A stretch of DNA of 45,131 nt from an uncultured Verrucomicrobiales bacterium (GCA_937916505.1 CALFSW010000093.1:1-45131); one strand, 5' to 3'. Counted from the stretch's first letter, positions 27,356 to 35,893 are shown. The notes: generated from the sequence alone by a model not told the origin. A program made the numbers and translations.

Positions 27356-27721
27356 TCAGAACTCGCCGCGGAAGGAGCACCTGGCGGTGGGCGTTTCGTA
27401 AATGATGATCTCGCAGAGGCCGGGGAGATCTTTTTCGAGTTTTCGCCAGAACCAGGCGGCCATGATCTCGATGGTCGGGCTTTCGAGACCTTCGATATCG
27501 TTGAGGTAGCTGTGATCCATCTTTTCAAGAAGGGGGCGCATGGCATCGGAAATACACTTGTGGTCGTAAACCCAGCCGATCTCGGGATTCACCTCGCCCT
27601 CGACGTGAATCTCAACCTTGAAGCTGTGACCGTGCATTTGACGGCATTTGTGGTCGTCGGGAAGGCTGGGAAGGGTGTGGGCCGCTTCGAAGCGGAAGTC
27701 CTTGATGATTCGGGCACGCAT
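27356..27721 (-). CDS. queD: 6-carboxytetrahydropterin synthase QueD / 6-pyruvoyl-tetrahydropterin synthase family
   Basis: 121 residues, the normal QueD length. It starts MRARIIKDFRFEAAHTL, with the first zinc His in FEAAH. The catalytic Cys and the remaining zinc ligands are in CRQMHGHSFKVEIHVEGE, and the pterin-binding Glu is in the terminal ETPTARCSF. QueD converts dihydroneopterin triphosphate to 6-carboxy-tetrahydropterin, the first committed step to queuosine after GTP cyclohydrolase. The ATG at 27721 is chosen because the domain begins right after it; the longer frame upstream overlaps trpA on the other strand. It is divergent from trpA with 69 bases between. No other queuosine gene is visible. 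PTPS-type enzymes of other pathways look similar, but length and the Cys favour QueD. Confidence 0.9.
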   Translation of the reverse strand: MRARIIKDFRFEAAHTLPSLPDDHKCRQMHGHSFKVEIHVEGEVNPEIGWVYDHKCISDAMRPLLEKMDHSYLNDIEGLESPTIEIMAAWFWRKLEKDLPGLCEIIIYETPTARCSFRGEF

Positions 27722-27790
27722 GGTTCTTTGAGCTGGCCGAGAGGATAGACTTGTCTCCCCCGTCGTCCATCGCCAAGTTCCCCGCAGTTC

Positions 27791-28594
27791 ATGACCAACC
27801 GCATCGACACCACTTTCGCCCGCCTGCGTGAGAAAAACCGCAAAGCCTTCGTCGCATACGTCGCCGGAGGAGATCCCGACTTCGATCGCTCGCTGGAAAT
27901 TCTTCACGCTCTCGCCGATGCGGGTGCGGATATCATCGAACTGGGCATCCCCTTCTCCGATCCCATGGCTGATGGCATTGTCAACCAGCTGGCCGCCGAC
28001 CGCGCGCTCAAGGCCGGGATGAACACCCATCGAATCATTGATCTCATCACGGCTTTCCGTGAGACCCACGAGACCCCTCTGGTGCTTTTCACCTACCTCA
28101 ATCCGGTTTACGCCTACGGATATGAGAAATTCCACAATGATGCCGCAGCCGCCGGAGCGGATGGCATTCTCCTTCTCGACCTCCCGCCCTCGGAAGCAGC
28201 GGTCAATGCCGACTTTGCCCATGGCGAGGCCTTGCATCACATTCATCTCATCGCTCCCACCACGCCCGAAGGCCGTCGTAAGACGCTTGCGGAGTCCTCC
28301 CAGGGGTTTATTTATGCCCTCTCGCGGACGGGCGTGACCGGCTCACATTCCGCGCCATCGGAAGGAATTGGAGCGCAAGTGGCGGAAATTCGTAAATTAA
28401 CCGACACCCCGATCTGCGTGGGATTTGGCATCACCACTCCCGAACAGGCCGCAGAGGTTGCGGGACACGGAGATGGCGTTATCGTCGGTTCCGCAATTGT
28501 TCGCACGGTGCAGGAAAACGCCGACGCGCCCGATGTCGCCCAAAAACTCAAGGACTTCGTCACACCACTCATCGAAGCGACCCATTCAGCTTAA
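27791..28594 (+). CDS. trpA: Tryptophan synthase alpha subunit
   Basis: 267 residues, full length. It cleaves indole-3-glycerol phosphate to indole and glyceraldehyde-3-phosphate in the cytoplasm and feeds indole to TrpB. The catalytic Glu50 is in IIELGIPFSDP and Asp61 in PMADG; the phosphate-binding loop is VTGSHS near the usual position, followed by CVGFGIT and VIVGSAIV. After Asp61 the sequence reads ADGIVNQ rather than the common ADGPxIQ, a small deviation in loop 2. No trpB or other trp gene is in the window; it is followed four bases later by dapF. The upstream 69 bases show no recognisable leader peptide or trp attenuator. Confidence 0.97.
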   Translation: MTNRIDTTFARLREKNRKAFVAYVAGGDPDFDRSLEILHALADAGADIIELGIPFSDPMADGIVNQLAADRALKAGMNTHRIIDLITAFRETHETPLVLFTYLNPVYAYGYEKFHNDAAAAGADGILLLDLPPSEAAVNADFAHGEALHHIHLIAPTTPEGRRKTLAESSQGFIYALSRTGVTGSHSAPSEGIGAQVAEIRKLTDTPICVGFGITTPEQAAEVAGHGDGVIVGSAIVRTVQENADAPDVAQKLKDFVTPLIEATHSA

Positions 28595-28598
28595 AACC

Positions 28599-29402
28599 AT
28601 GACCCTGAACTTTAGCAAAATGAACGGAGCCGGAAACGACTTCGTGGTGATCGACAACCGTGCTCTCGATAAAAACCTCTCGAAGGAAGACATCGCGCGA
28701 CTTTGTGACCGTCATCGTGGCGTCGGAGCAGACGGGCTTTTGGCGGTCGAGCCGGCCGAACGTGGAGCCGACGTGAAGTTCCGCTATTACAATGCCGATG
28801 GAGGCGAAGCCGAGATGTGCGGAAACGGCGCACGCTGCTTCGGCCGCTACACCGCGCGTTTGCTTGGTGGCGACATGACCTCGCTGACTTTTGAAACGAT
28901 CGCAGGAACCCTCAAAGCGGAACTGATCGGAGACGAAGTCTGCATCGACATGTCGGATCCCTTTGATCTGGAGATGAATTCGCCCGTCGCATCGATCGCA
29001 TCGGTTCACAACCTCAACACGGGCGTGCCCCACGCGGTGGTCTTCGTTGACGACCTCAAAAGCTGTGACATCGTCGGAAACGGAGCGACCATCCGGTATC
29101 ACGGGCATTACGCGCCCAACGGAACAAACGCCAACTTCGCGGGTATTTTGGCTCCCGATCATCTCTCCGTAAGAACCTACGAACGGGGAGTGGAAGGCGA
29201 AACCCTGGCCTGTGGCACCGGAATCACCGCCTGCGCCCTCATTCACCATCTCCTCACCGGCGCGCCCTCCCCCATCAAGGTTGATGTTCGGGGCGGCGAG
29301 ACGCTCTCGATTGGTTTTGAACCCGGTCCTGATCAAGCCTTTACCAACGTCACCCTGAGCGGCCCCGCTGATTTCGTCTTCGACGGAGAAATCACGCTCT
29401 AG
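28599..29402 (+). CDS. dapF: Diaminopimelate epimerase
   Basis: 267 residues. It interconverts LL- and meso-diaminopimelate for lysine and peptidoglycan. The start MTLNFSKMNGAGNDFVVIDN is canonical. The two catalytic Cys are in GGEAEMCGNGARCFGRY (Cys74) and LACGTGITAC near residue 205. The ATG at 28599 is chosen over earlier in-frame starts inside trpA because the conserved N-terminus begins there. It is four bases after trpA, so both are probably co-transcribed. meso-DAP synthesis fits a Gram-negative-type cell wall. Confidence 0.97.
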   Translation: MTLNFSKMNGAGNDFVVIDNRALDKNLSKEDIARLCDRHRGVGADGLLAVEPAERGADVKFRYYNADGGEAEMCGNGARCFGRYTARLLGGDMTSLTFETIAGTLKAELIGDEVCIDMSDPFDLEMNSPVASIASVHNLNTGVPHAVVFVDDLKSCDIVGNGATIRYHGHYAPNGTNANFAGILAPDHLSVRTYERGVEGETLACGTGITACALIHHLLTGAPSPIKVDVRGGETLSIGFEPGPDQAFTNVTLSGPADFVFDGEITL

Positions 29403-29454
29403 CAAATGCGGCTTCCCTCAACGAGGACTCTATGGTTCTCTTAATCAAGCATTC

Positions 29455-29733
29455 ATGGAACTCGATTTCACAGACACCCCGTTCGACACCAAGGCGATCA
29501 AGCCTCATGAGATTGAGGAGGTCTTCGAGGATCCTTTTTCGATCCGGCTATTGCCCGATAATGAGCGGGCCGATGGAGAAGCCCGTTTTTACCTCGTTGG
29601 AAAAACCATCGGAAGCCGGGGACTTTTTCTCGCATTCTGGTCCAACGGGAAAAAAGCCCGCGTGGTTTCGGCCCGTGATCTCGTGGCCGAAGAAGATGCC
29701 TACTACGAACGCAAGCTTGCCGAATTAAAATAA
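29455..29733 (+). CDS. brnT: BrnT-like toxin of a type II toxin-antitoxin pair
   Basis: 92 residues. The BrnT-like core is visible: EIEEVFEDPFSIRLLPD, GEARFYLVGKTI, LFLAFWSNGKKARVVSARD and the terminal DAYYERKLAEL. BrnT is a RelE-fold ribonuclease neutralised by its CopG-like partner, and the next gene is exactly that. The N-terminus lacks the classical KHG stretch and is the short PFDTKAIKPHE type found in a divergent subgroup. It is 52 bases after dapF and 15 bases before the antitoxin. The start ATG at 29455 has only a weak Shine-Dalgarno. An active nuclease is plausible but not shown. Confidence 0.72.
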   Translation: MELDFTDTPFDTKAIKPHEIEEVFEDPFSIRLLPDNERADGEARFYLVGKTIGSRGLFLAFWSNGKKARVVSARDLVAEEDAYYERKLAELK

Positions 29734-29748
29734 CCCCTGCCCGACGAA

Positions 29749-30036
29749 ATGAAAATCATCTCAGACTGGAACGAGGTTCCCGATTTTGAAAGCGACGAAG
29801 AAGAGCACGCCTTCTGGAACGGACATGCCCTGAATCCGCGTCTCATCAACGGCTCGGTGCACGCGCCCGATTCAAAGGAATCGACAACCATCACCCTGCG
29901 CTTCGACCCTCGCATGCTCTCCCGCATCAAGCGCATCGCGCGTTCCCGCTTCCTCAACTACCAATCGATGATGAAGCAATGGCTCGCCGAGCGCATGGAG
30001 GAGGAGATGCGCAAAAACGGTGATCAGGATTCCTAA
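29749..30036 (+). CDS. brnA: BrnA/CopG-like ribbon-helix-helix antitoxin
   Basis: 95 residues. The C-terminal half is a ribbon-helix-helix: strand TTITLRFDP followed by helices RMLSRIKRIARSR and YQSMMKQWLAERMEEEM, typical of CopG/BrnA antitoxins that bind DNA as dimers and repress their own operon. The N-terminal half (DFESDEEEHAFWNGHAL) is acidic and probably wraps the toxin. It is 15 bases downstream of the BrnT-like gene, so toxin first then antitoxin as in brnTA. The operator should lie in the 52 bases before brnT; no clear palindrome was found there. Confidence 0.77.
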   Translation: MKIISDWNEVPDFESDEEEHAFWNGHALNPRLINGSVHAPDSKESTTITLRFDPRMLSRIKRIARSRFLNYQSMMKQWLAERMEEEMRKNGDQDS

Positions 30037-30045
30037 CGTCTAGAA

Positions 30046-30450
30046 ATGCCCTCGCTTTCCTTCCGCCAAAGCGCCCGTTTTTGGGCCGGATGTTTTGTCC
30101 TCTGGTTCATCGTTCTCAACCTGCTTTCGCACGGAGATCGATTCCACCCTCCCGGCAGCTTCTTTTCCATCGATCTTCCGCACATCGACAAGATCGTGCA
30201 CTTTGGCTACTTCTTCGGAGGTGGCGGTCTGTTCTCGGCGGCTCTCTTTTTTGCGAAGAAGCCAGGCTGGGGGCGTCTCACCTTGATCGTCACGGTGACT
30301 CTTTCAATCCTCGGAGTTTGGGATGAATTTCATCAGTCATTTTTCGCGAATCGAACGGGCAACGATCCGGGCGACTGGCTTGCCGATACCCTTGGAGCGC
30401 TGTGTGGAGCCCTCGTCTTTCGCAAATTGCACCGGAGGCTTCTCCCGTAG
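30046..30450 (+). CDS. VanZ-like membrane protein
   Basis: 134 residues with about four hydrophobic segments (FWAGCFVLWFIVLNLL, YFFGGGGLFSAALFF, LTLIVTVTLSILGVW, LADTLGALCGALVF). The VanZ-like signatures are HIDKIVHFGYF, VWDEFHQ and DPGDWLADTLGA. The family is widespread and mostly of unknown function; VanZ itself gives low-level teicoplanin resistance. It starts nine bases after the antitoxin stop and may be transcribed with the toxin-antitoxin pair. A link to resistance should not be assumed. Confidence 0.85.
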   Translation: MPSLSFRQSARFWAGCFVLWFIVLNLLSHGDRFHPPGSFFSIDLPHIDKIVHFGYFFGGGGLFSAALFFAKKPGWGRLTLIVTVTLSILGVWDEFHQSFFANRTGNDPGDWLADTLGALCGALVFRKLHRRLLP

Positions 30451-30540
30451 GGGAAATTACGAAGCAGGAAAAGTTGTTAGATTCGGAGTATTTTCACTTG
30501 CTGTTCGCTGATTCAGCCCGACCTGTAAGCCTAAAAATTC

Positions 30541-31155
30541 ATGACATCCTTTTTTTTTCATCCAATTACCACCTTCTTTGGAGGTGGAATTCTCGCAGTT
30601 GTGGCGATTGGTTTTATTTTGAATGCCAAAATCGAATCAAACCAAACAGCCCGGATGGTCAAAGATTACCGGGAAGCGATGTTAAAAGCAGGTGACGCCG
30701 GTCCCGCTCCCGGGACAAGTGAAGAAGCCGAGGCCATCGCGCGATTCGTCAAGTTCCTCAAGAATGTCGGGAGCAAGGACTACATCGAGGAAAACACTTC
30801 GGTTGCTTATGCTGAAAATGCCTATCTCGACGACACCATCGTGACTCATTACGGGCCGGAAGAGATTAAAAACTACTTTGTGGAAACCGCGGCGACGATG
30901 ACAAGCTTTGAGCTCGAAATTCTCGACACCGCCAGGTCCGGTCCCGACCACTACATTCGCTGGGAAATGATCTTCGCAGCTCCCAAACTGGGTGGTGGGG
31001 CCCCCATTCACTCGGTCGGGGTCAGCCAGGTCCGTTTTGATGCCGACGGCAAGGTTGCTTTCCACCAGGACTTTTGGGACTCGGGAAAACACATTTACGG
31101 CCAAATCCCCGTGGTTGGGGGATTGATTGGTATCATTCGCAATCGAATGAAGTAA
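30541..31155 (+). CDS. Membrane-anchored NTF2/SnoaL-like protein at the head of the lipid operon
   Basis: 204 residues. One membrane segment lies near the N-terminus (about 10-27, TFFGGGILAVVAIGFIL). A NTF2-like alpha+beta cone fold follows (~65-190): helix EAIARFVKFLKNVG, then DDTIVTHYGPEEIKNYFVETAATMT and strands ending FHQDFWDSG. NTF2-like proteins often appear in bacterial clusters with a DUF1365 protein and a cyclopropane-synthase homologue, as here. It is ten bases before the desaturase. The role is unknown: it could bind a modified fatty acyl chain or act as an isomerase or hydratase. The 90 bases upstream probably contain the operon promoter, though no clear boxes were seen. Confidence 0.78.
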   Translation: MTSFFFHPITTFFGGGILAVVAIGFILNAKIESNQTARMVKDYREAMLKAGDAGPAPGTSEEAEAIARFVKFLKNVGSKDYIEENTSVAYAENAYLDDTIVTHYGPEEIKNYFVETAATMTSFELEILDTARSGPDHYIRWEMIFAAPKLGGGAPIHSVGVSQVRFDADGKVAFHQDFWDSGKHIYGQIPVVGGLIGIIRNRMK

Positions 31156-31164
31156 GATTGTCCC

Positions 31165-32133
31165 ATGTCCGAGATCTCCCAGCACAAAAAAGGCCTCATT
31201 CCGACCCTTGGTCGAGTGATTGGCCAGTGGCTGGATTCGGACTTTCGCAGAGCTGACGCACCCGACCCCGCGACTCTCCCCGACCGGATCAATTGGGAAC
31301 GCACCCTTCCCTTCATCTTCCTCCATCTGGGATGTCTTGCGGTCTTCCGGGTTGGCATCAGTTGGCCGGTCGTCATCGCCGCGGTCGTTCTCTATTTGAT
31401 TCGCATGTTTGCCATCACCGGCTTTTATCATCGCTACTTTTCACACCGGACCTTTAAGACTTCACGTTTCGGGCAATTCCTTTTCGCGGTGCTGGGAAAC
31501 AGTTCGATGCAACGCGGCCCGCTTTGGTGGGCTGCCACCCACCGGCACCATCACCAGCATTCGGATGAGGAAATCGACATTCATTCTCCCGTTCACCATG
31601 GCTTTGCCTGGTCGCACATTGGCTGGCTGACCTCGATGAAGAACTTCCCCACCGACTACGACCGTATTCCCGATCTCAGGAAGTATCCCGAGTTGGTCTT
31701 TTTGAATCGCTTTGACCAAATCGTGCCTTTCATTTTCGGTCTCGCAATGCTGGCGATCGGAGCGCTTTTGGAACGCTTCGCTCCCTCTCTGGAAGTGACC
31801 ATGTGGCAGTTCTTCGTTTGGACCTTTTTCATCAGTACGACGGTTCTTCTCCACGGAACACTCTTCATCAACTCGCTCGCCCATGTTTGGGGCAAACGCC
31901 GTTATGACACCGGAGACGACAGCCGAAATTCCTTTCTCCTCTCACTGATCACACTCGGCGAGGGATGGCACAACAACCACCACCGCTATCCGCACTCGGT
32001 TCGCCAGGGATTTCGGGCGCGGGAAATCGATCCGACCTACTACGGCCTCAAGCTACTCTCATGGCTGGGTTTGATATGGGACCTCAAACCGGTGCCACAA
32101 CGGGTCAGAGAGGAGGGCCAGCAACCGCGATGA
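31165..32133 (+). CDS. Membrane acyl-CoA (delta-9 type) fatty-acid desaturase
   Basis: 322 residues with the three histidine boxes of the family: HRYFSH (~residue 90), HRHHHQHSD (~127) and HNNHHRYP (~270), which hold a di-iron centre. Hydrophobic segments surround them (FIFLHLGCLAVFRVG, FIFGLAMLAIGALL, FVWTFFISTTVLL). It introduces a cis double bond into acyl chains using O2 and an electron donor, so the cell has access to oxygen. The double bond would be the substrate for the methyltransferases encoded downstream. It overlaps the next gene by ATGA. Confidence 0.93.
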   Translation: MSEISQHKKGLIPTLGRVIGQWLDSDFRRADAPDPATLPDRINWERTLPFIFLHLGCLAVFRVGISWPVVIAAVVLYLIRMFAITGFYHRYFSHRTFKTSRFGQFLFAVLGNSSMQRGPLWWAATHRHHHQHSDEEIDIHSPVHHGFAWSHIGWLTSMKNFPTDYDRIPDLRKYPELVFLNRFDQIVPFIFGLAMLAIGALLERFAPSLEVTMWQFFVWTFFISTTVLLHGTLFINSLAHVWGKRRYDTGDDSRNSFLLSLITLGEGWHNNHHRYPHSVRQGFRAREIDPTYYGLKLLSWLGLIWDLKPVPQRVREEGQQPR

Positions 32134-33374
32134 GCAGCAAGCGGGAAAAAGTTGCGATCATCGGCTCCGGAATTTCCGGATTGGCCTGCGCACATTTTCT
32201 CCATTCTCATCACGAAATCACCCTCTTTGAAAAGGACGACCGAATCGGCGGCCATTCCAATACGGTGATGGCCGGAAAGGATCCCCTCGATACCGGCTTC
32301 ATGGTCTACAACGAGGTCACCTATCCGCTCCTCACCCGTCTTTTCAAGGATCTAGAGGTGGCCACCAAGCCAACCTCGATGTCCTTCAGCGTGCAGCACA
32401 CCGCGCATGCTCTCGAGTTCAATGGAGGAAGCCTCAATCTCCTCTTTGGCCAGAGAAAAAACCTCTTCCGGCCCCGCTTCTGGAAGATGCTTCTCCAGAT
32501 CAATCGCTTCAACAAAGAGACGGTGGCTGAATTGAAAAAGAAGGAAGAAACCAAACTCACCCTGGCTGAATACGTCGAAGAACGAGGCTACGGCCGGGAC
32601 TTCCTCCACTGGTATCTCTCTCCGATGGCGGCAGCGGTGTGGTCAAGCCCACCCGAAAAGATCGACCGGTTCCCTGCCATCACCTTGATGCGCTTTTGGC
32701 ATAATCATGGCTTCCTTGGCCTCGACACCCAGCACCCATGGCGAACGGTCGTGGGCGGCTCGAAGGAGTATCTCAAAAAGCTCATTGCGCCCTTCGCGGA
32801 CCGCATCCAAAAAGGTGATCCTGTTGCGTCCATCAGCGCAGAAAATGAAATCACCCTCGCCTCCGGCAAGACAGAAAAATTTGACCGCATCATTAGCGCG
32901 GCTCATGGCGATCAGGCTCTCAAGCTTCTCGCCGCCCCCACCGATCTGGAACAGGAAATCCTCTCGACTTTTTCTTACCAGGCCAACAAGGCCGTTCTTC
33001 ACACCGACGAACAATTCATGCCGCGGACGCGTCGTTGCTGGGCCTCCTGGAATTATCGAATCGAGGGCGGAAAGCACTCCACGATCTACTGGATGAACAG
33101 CCTCCAGGGAGCAACGGCAGACAAGAATTTTTTCGTCTCGGTCAATCCTTCCGCCCCCATCCCCAACGACCACGTCATCAAGGAAATTGACTACGAGCAC
33201 CCGCTCTTCGATCTGGAAAGCATCGCGGCACAAAAGAGGATTCCCGAACTTCACGAAGCCGGAACCGGACGCTACTACTGCGGTGCCTGGCAGCGCTATG
33301 GTTTCCACGAAGACGGCCTTTGGTCGGCGGTTCGGCTTTGCGAAGACATTTTAGGGAGGAGCCCATGGTCATGA
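32130..33374 (+). CDS. FAD-dependent amine-oxidase-like oxidoreductase
   Basis: 414 residues. The dinucleotide-binding motif is at the N-terminus (KVAIIGSGISGLACAHFL, then FEKDDRIGGHSNTV). DPLDTGFMVYNEVTYPLLTRLF follows, typical of the subfamily found beside DUF1365 and cyclopropane-synthase homologues. It probably reduces or dehydrogenates acyl intermediates; in Rhodobacter a flavoprotein of related context (UfaO) takes part in furan fatty acid formation. The ATG at 32130 is chosen because it overlaps the desaturase stop and begins directly before the Rossmann motif; the earlier in-frame start is inside the desaturase. The exact reaction is unknown. Confidence 0.85.
   Translation: MSSKREKVAIIGSGISGLACAHFLHSHHEITLFEKDDRIGGHSNTVMAGKDPLDTGFMVYNEVTYPLLTRLFKDLEVATKPTSMSFSVQHTAHALEFNGGSLNLLFGQRKNLFRPRFWKMLLQINRFNKETVAELKKKEETKLTLAEYVEERGYGRDFLHWYLSPMAAAVWSSPPEKIDRFPAITLMRFWHNHGFLGLDTQHPWRTVVGGSKEYLKKLIAPFADRIQKGDPVASISAENEITLASGKTEKFDRIISAAHGDQALKLLAAPTDLEQEILSTFSYQANKAVLHTDEQFMPRTRRCWASWNYRIEGGKHSTIYWMNSLQGATADKNFFVSVNPSAPIPNDHVIKEIDYEHPLFDLESIAAQKRIPELHEAGTGRYYCGAWQRYGFHEDGLWSAVRLCEDILGRSPWS
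33355..33359 (+). promoter_or_regulatory. Ribosome-binding site deciding the DUF1365 start
   Basis: GGAGG sits five bases before the ATG at 33365 and 11 before a second ATG at 33371. The first is preferred. The frame opens at 33320, but no comparable site precedes it. Confidence 0.6.
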
Positions 33375-34153
33375 ATGCCTGCCTCTACGAATGCGAAATC
33401 GGGCACCGTCGGCTCAAGCCGGAGCAAAAGCGCTTCGACTATCGCATTTTCATGCTCAGCGTTGATCTCGACGAACTTCCAAAGACATGCTTTCTCGGGC
33501 TCAATCGCTTCAATCTTTTTTCCCTCAACGACCGGGACCACATCGACCTCGGAAAGCCCGGCGGCATCCGCGCCAACCTCCTTGCCTGGATGGAGGAGAA
33601 GGAAATCGCATGCCCGCCTGACGCTCAAATCCGGCTCGTCACCCTCCCCCGTGTTTTTGGCTACGCCTTCAATCCGGTTTCTTTCTACTACGTGAATTCC
33701 CGGGATGGCGAACCGCTTTTCGCCATCGCCGAAGTTTGCAACACTTACCACGAAATGAAACTCTACCTCGTGGACGGTATGAAGAACAGCGGATGGCAAC
33801 GCAAGGTTGCCAAAGATTTCTATGTTTCTCCATTTTCCGATGTCCGGGATTCCTTTGACTTTCGATTAGGCATCCCTGGAGCGAAATGGGCGGTCAATAT
33901 CGACAACTCCGACGAAGACGGCATCACGCTGGTATCGTCGATTCGGGGAAAGGCCCGCCCGCTCTCGGCAGGACGCCTCCTCTGGTTTGCCCTTAAGTAT
34001 CCCCTCCTCTCTCTCAAGGTCATTTTCATGATCCACTGGCAGGCCCTCAAACTTTGGAAACGAAAGATCCCCTACTTCGCAAAGTCCGCCAATCGAGATT
34101 CCCAACGCGATGTCCTGCGCCCCCATTCTTCACTCACTTCTTCCGATGACTAA
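33365..34153 (+). CDS. DUF1365 protein
   Basis: 262 residues. The DUF1365 pattern is clear: CLYECEIGHRRLKPEQKRFDYRIFML at the start, LVTLPRVFGYAFNPVSFYYV in the middle, AEVCNTYHEMKLYLV, and KDFYVSPFSDVRDSFDFRL. The family is nearly always next to a flavoprotein and a cyclopropane-synthase homologue and is thought to act on lipids, but no reaction is established. It overlaps the flavoprotein gene by ten bases and the next gene by eight. Confidence 0.9.
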   Translation: MVMNACLYECEIGHRRLKPEQKRFDYRIFMLSVDLDELPKTCFLGLNRFNLFSLNDRDHIDLGKPGGIRANLLAWMEEKEIACPPDAQIRLVTLPRVFGYAFNPVSFYYVNSRDGEPLFAIAEVCNTYHEMKLYLVDGMKNSGWQRKVAKDFYVSPFSDVRDSFDFRLGIPGAKWAVNIDNSDEDGITLVSSIRGKARPLSAGRLLWFALKYPLLSLKVIFMIHWQALKLWKRKIPYFAKSANRDSQRDVLRPHSSLTSSDD

Positions 34154-35390
34154 TTCCCCTCTCCCGATCAAATACGGACTTCCCGAGCGCATGGTCGTCG
34201 GGCTTCTCAACAAGATGCCACAAGGTCGGCTCCAAATGACCTACACCGACGGAACGACCCGTGACTTTGGCGATCCCAAAAGCGAGGTCACCGCATCCGT
34301 CAAAATCAACGACGACAAGGAGTTTTTCAAACGCTGCGCCTACTACGGCAACATCGGCATGGGCGAAGCCTACACCGATGGACTCTGGGACACGCCCGAC
34401 ATCCGTGCCGTCATCAGCTGGTTCATTTTGAACATGCAGGCCTTGCAGGGAGCGGACACCTCGTCGGACAAACTCCCCGGCGTGGGACTGCTGAAAGTGG
34501 TCAATTGGTTCCGCCACCTCCGCCGGGCCAACACGGTGGAAAACAGCCGTCGCAACATCTCGGAGCACTACGATCTGGGCAACGAATTCTATTCGCTCTG
34601 GCTCGATGCCACCATGACCTACTCCTGTGCCAAGTTTGAGCAACCGGATCAGGAATTTGAGGATGCCCAAAATGCCAAATACGAGGCCCTTTGCCAAAAG
34701 CTCCATCTCAAGGCCACCGACCACGTTCTGGAAATCGGCTGCGGTTGGGGAGGCTTCGGGACCTACGCCGCCAAAACCCATGGGTGTAAGGTCACCGGCG
34801 TGACAATTTCGGAAGAGCAGGCAAAATTTGCCCGCGAGCGGGTCAAACGCGAAGGAGTTGAGGACAAGTTCGAGGTCCGTATTCAGGACTATCGCCACAT
34901 CGAGGGGCAGTTCGACAAGATCGTTTCCATCGAAATGATCGAGGCTGTTGGCGACAAGTTTCATCAATCCTTCTTCTCCAAGTGCCACGAGGTTCTCGCA
35001 CCTGACGGTATCCTGGCTTTGCAAATGATCACGGTGCCCGACAATCGCTACAAGAGTCTCACCAAGGGAGTCGATTGGATTCAGAAAACAATCTTTCCCG
35101 GCTCTCTCCTCATGAGCGTGGGGCGGGTCAATGAAGTCCTCTTAAAAACGAGCGATCTTTTCCTCCACGATCTTGAAGACTTCGGAGCCTTTTATGTCCG
35201 CACTCTCGGTAATTGGCATGACCGCTTCAACGCCGCCAGGGATTCGCTCTTTCAACTTGGCTTCGATGAACCCTTCATGCGGACCTGGAATTATTACCTG
35301 AAATACTGCGAGGCTGGCTTCGCCACTCGAAACATCTCGGTGGTTCAGGCAGTCTACACCCGGCCCAATAATCCGGCCCTGATGGCGTGA
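34146..35390 (+). CDS. Cyclopropane-fatty-acid-synthase homologue (SAM methyltransferase 1)
   Basis: 414 residues. A CFA-synthase N-terminal domain precedes a SAM-dependent methyltransferase fold with motif I VLEIGCGWGGFG (~residue 195). Of the bicarbonate-binding residues known from E. coli Cfa, the Cys (Cys161 in MTYSCAKF), Glu (Glu266 in IEAVG), Ile (Ile295) and Tyr (Tyr350 in FGAFYVRT) are present, but the His is Gln293 (ALQMI) at the exact 27-residue spacing. The usual FEHVG reads IEAVG. It may therefore methylate the double bond without ring closure or make another branched product. Start ATG at 34146 overlaps the DUF1365 stop; it ends overlapping the next GTG. Substrate expected: unsaturated phospholipid acyl chains from the desaturase. 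Confidence 0.88.
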   Translation: MTNSPLPIKYGLPERMVVGLLNKMPQGRLQMTYTDGTTRDFGDPKSEVTASVKINDDKEFFKRCAYYGNIGMGEAYTDGLWDTPDIRAVISWFILNMQALQGADTSSDKLPGVGLLKVVNWFRHLRRANTVENSRRNISEHYDLGNEFYSLWLDATMTYSCAKFEQPDQEFEDAQNAKYEALCQKLHLKATDHVLEIGCGWGGFGTYAAKTHGCKVTGVTISEEQAKFARERVKREGVEDKFEVRIQDYRHIEGQFDKIVSIEMIEAVGDKFHQSFFSKCHEVLAPDGILALQMITVPDNRYKSLTKGVDWIQKTIFPGSLLMSVGRVNEVLLKTSDLFLHDLEDFGAFYVRTLGNWHDRFNAARDSLFQLGFDEPFMRTWNYYLKYCEAGFATRNISVVQAVYTRPNNPALMA

Positions 35391-35893
35391 GCGAAGCAAC
35401 TGTCAGACAAGATCCCTGGTGGAAGCGGTGGTTCATCAACCCCGTTCTCAAACAACTCACGCAGGGAATCAGCGCCGACAAACTGGCTTGGACCATCGCG
35501 ACCGGCTGCGCGCTGGGCATCTTTCCCATCATGGGGACAACCTCCGTCGTTTGTTTCTTCGCCGCCACTTATTGGCGGCTCAATCAACCGGTCATTCAAG
35601 TGGTTTGTCATACCCTATGGGCCGTTCACCTCGCTCTCATTCTCCCCTTTGTCAAGCTGGGGCAATGGATCCACAGAGACGATCCCATCACCGGATCCAT
35701 CCCGACCCTCCTCAAGGAATTCTTTTCGAGCCCGTCGCAATTCGCGCAGGACTATTGGCTTGCAGCCTGGCATGGTGTGGTCGCCTGGTTCCTTGTCGCC
35801 ATTCCTCTCGTATTCATTGTGCGTGCCATCAGTCTGCCTCTGCTCAAAGCCGCCGCCGGCCGCATTGAAAGAAGAAAGGAGGCCACCGTATGA
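35387..35893 (+). CDS. DUF2062 membrane protein
   Basis: 168 residues, GTG start inside the previous stop. The DUF2062 core is recognisable: DKLAWTIATGCALGIFPIMGTTSVVCFFAA, with further hydrophobic segments VVCHTLWAVHLALILPFV and VVAWFLVAIPLVFIV. Family members are small inner-membrane proteins of unknown role, sometimes fused to glycosyltransferases. Its overlap with both neighbours makes it part of the lipid operon; it could present or move the modified lipid. Confidence 0.82.
   Translation: MSEATVRQDPWWKRWFINPVLKQLTQGISADKLAWTIATGCALGIFPIMGTTSVVCFFAATYWRLNQPVIQVVCHTLWAVHLALILPFVKLGQWIHRDDPITGSIPTLLKEFFSSPSQFAQDYWLAAWHGVVAWFLVAIPLVFIVRAISLPLLKAAAGRIERRKEATV

Noticed and set aside
27722-27790. 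trp attenuator or riboswitch before trpA
   Set aside because: Only 69 bases; no leader peptide with Trp codons, no strong hairpins with a T run, no recognisable riboswitch core.
27356-28246. 296-codon reading of queD
   Set aside because: The first 175 codons lie antisense to trpA and are not QueD-like; the family N-terminus starts at 27721.
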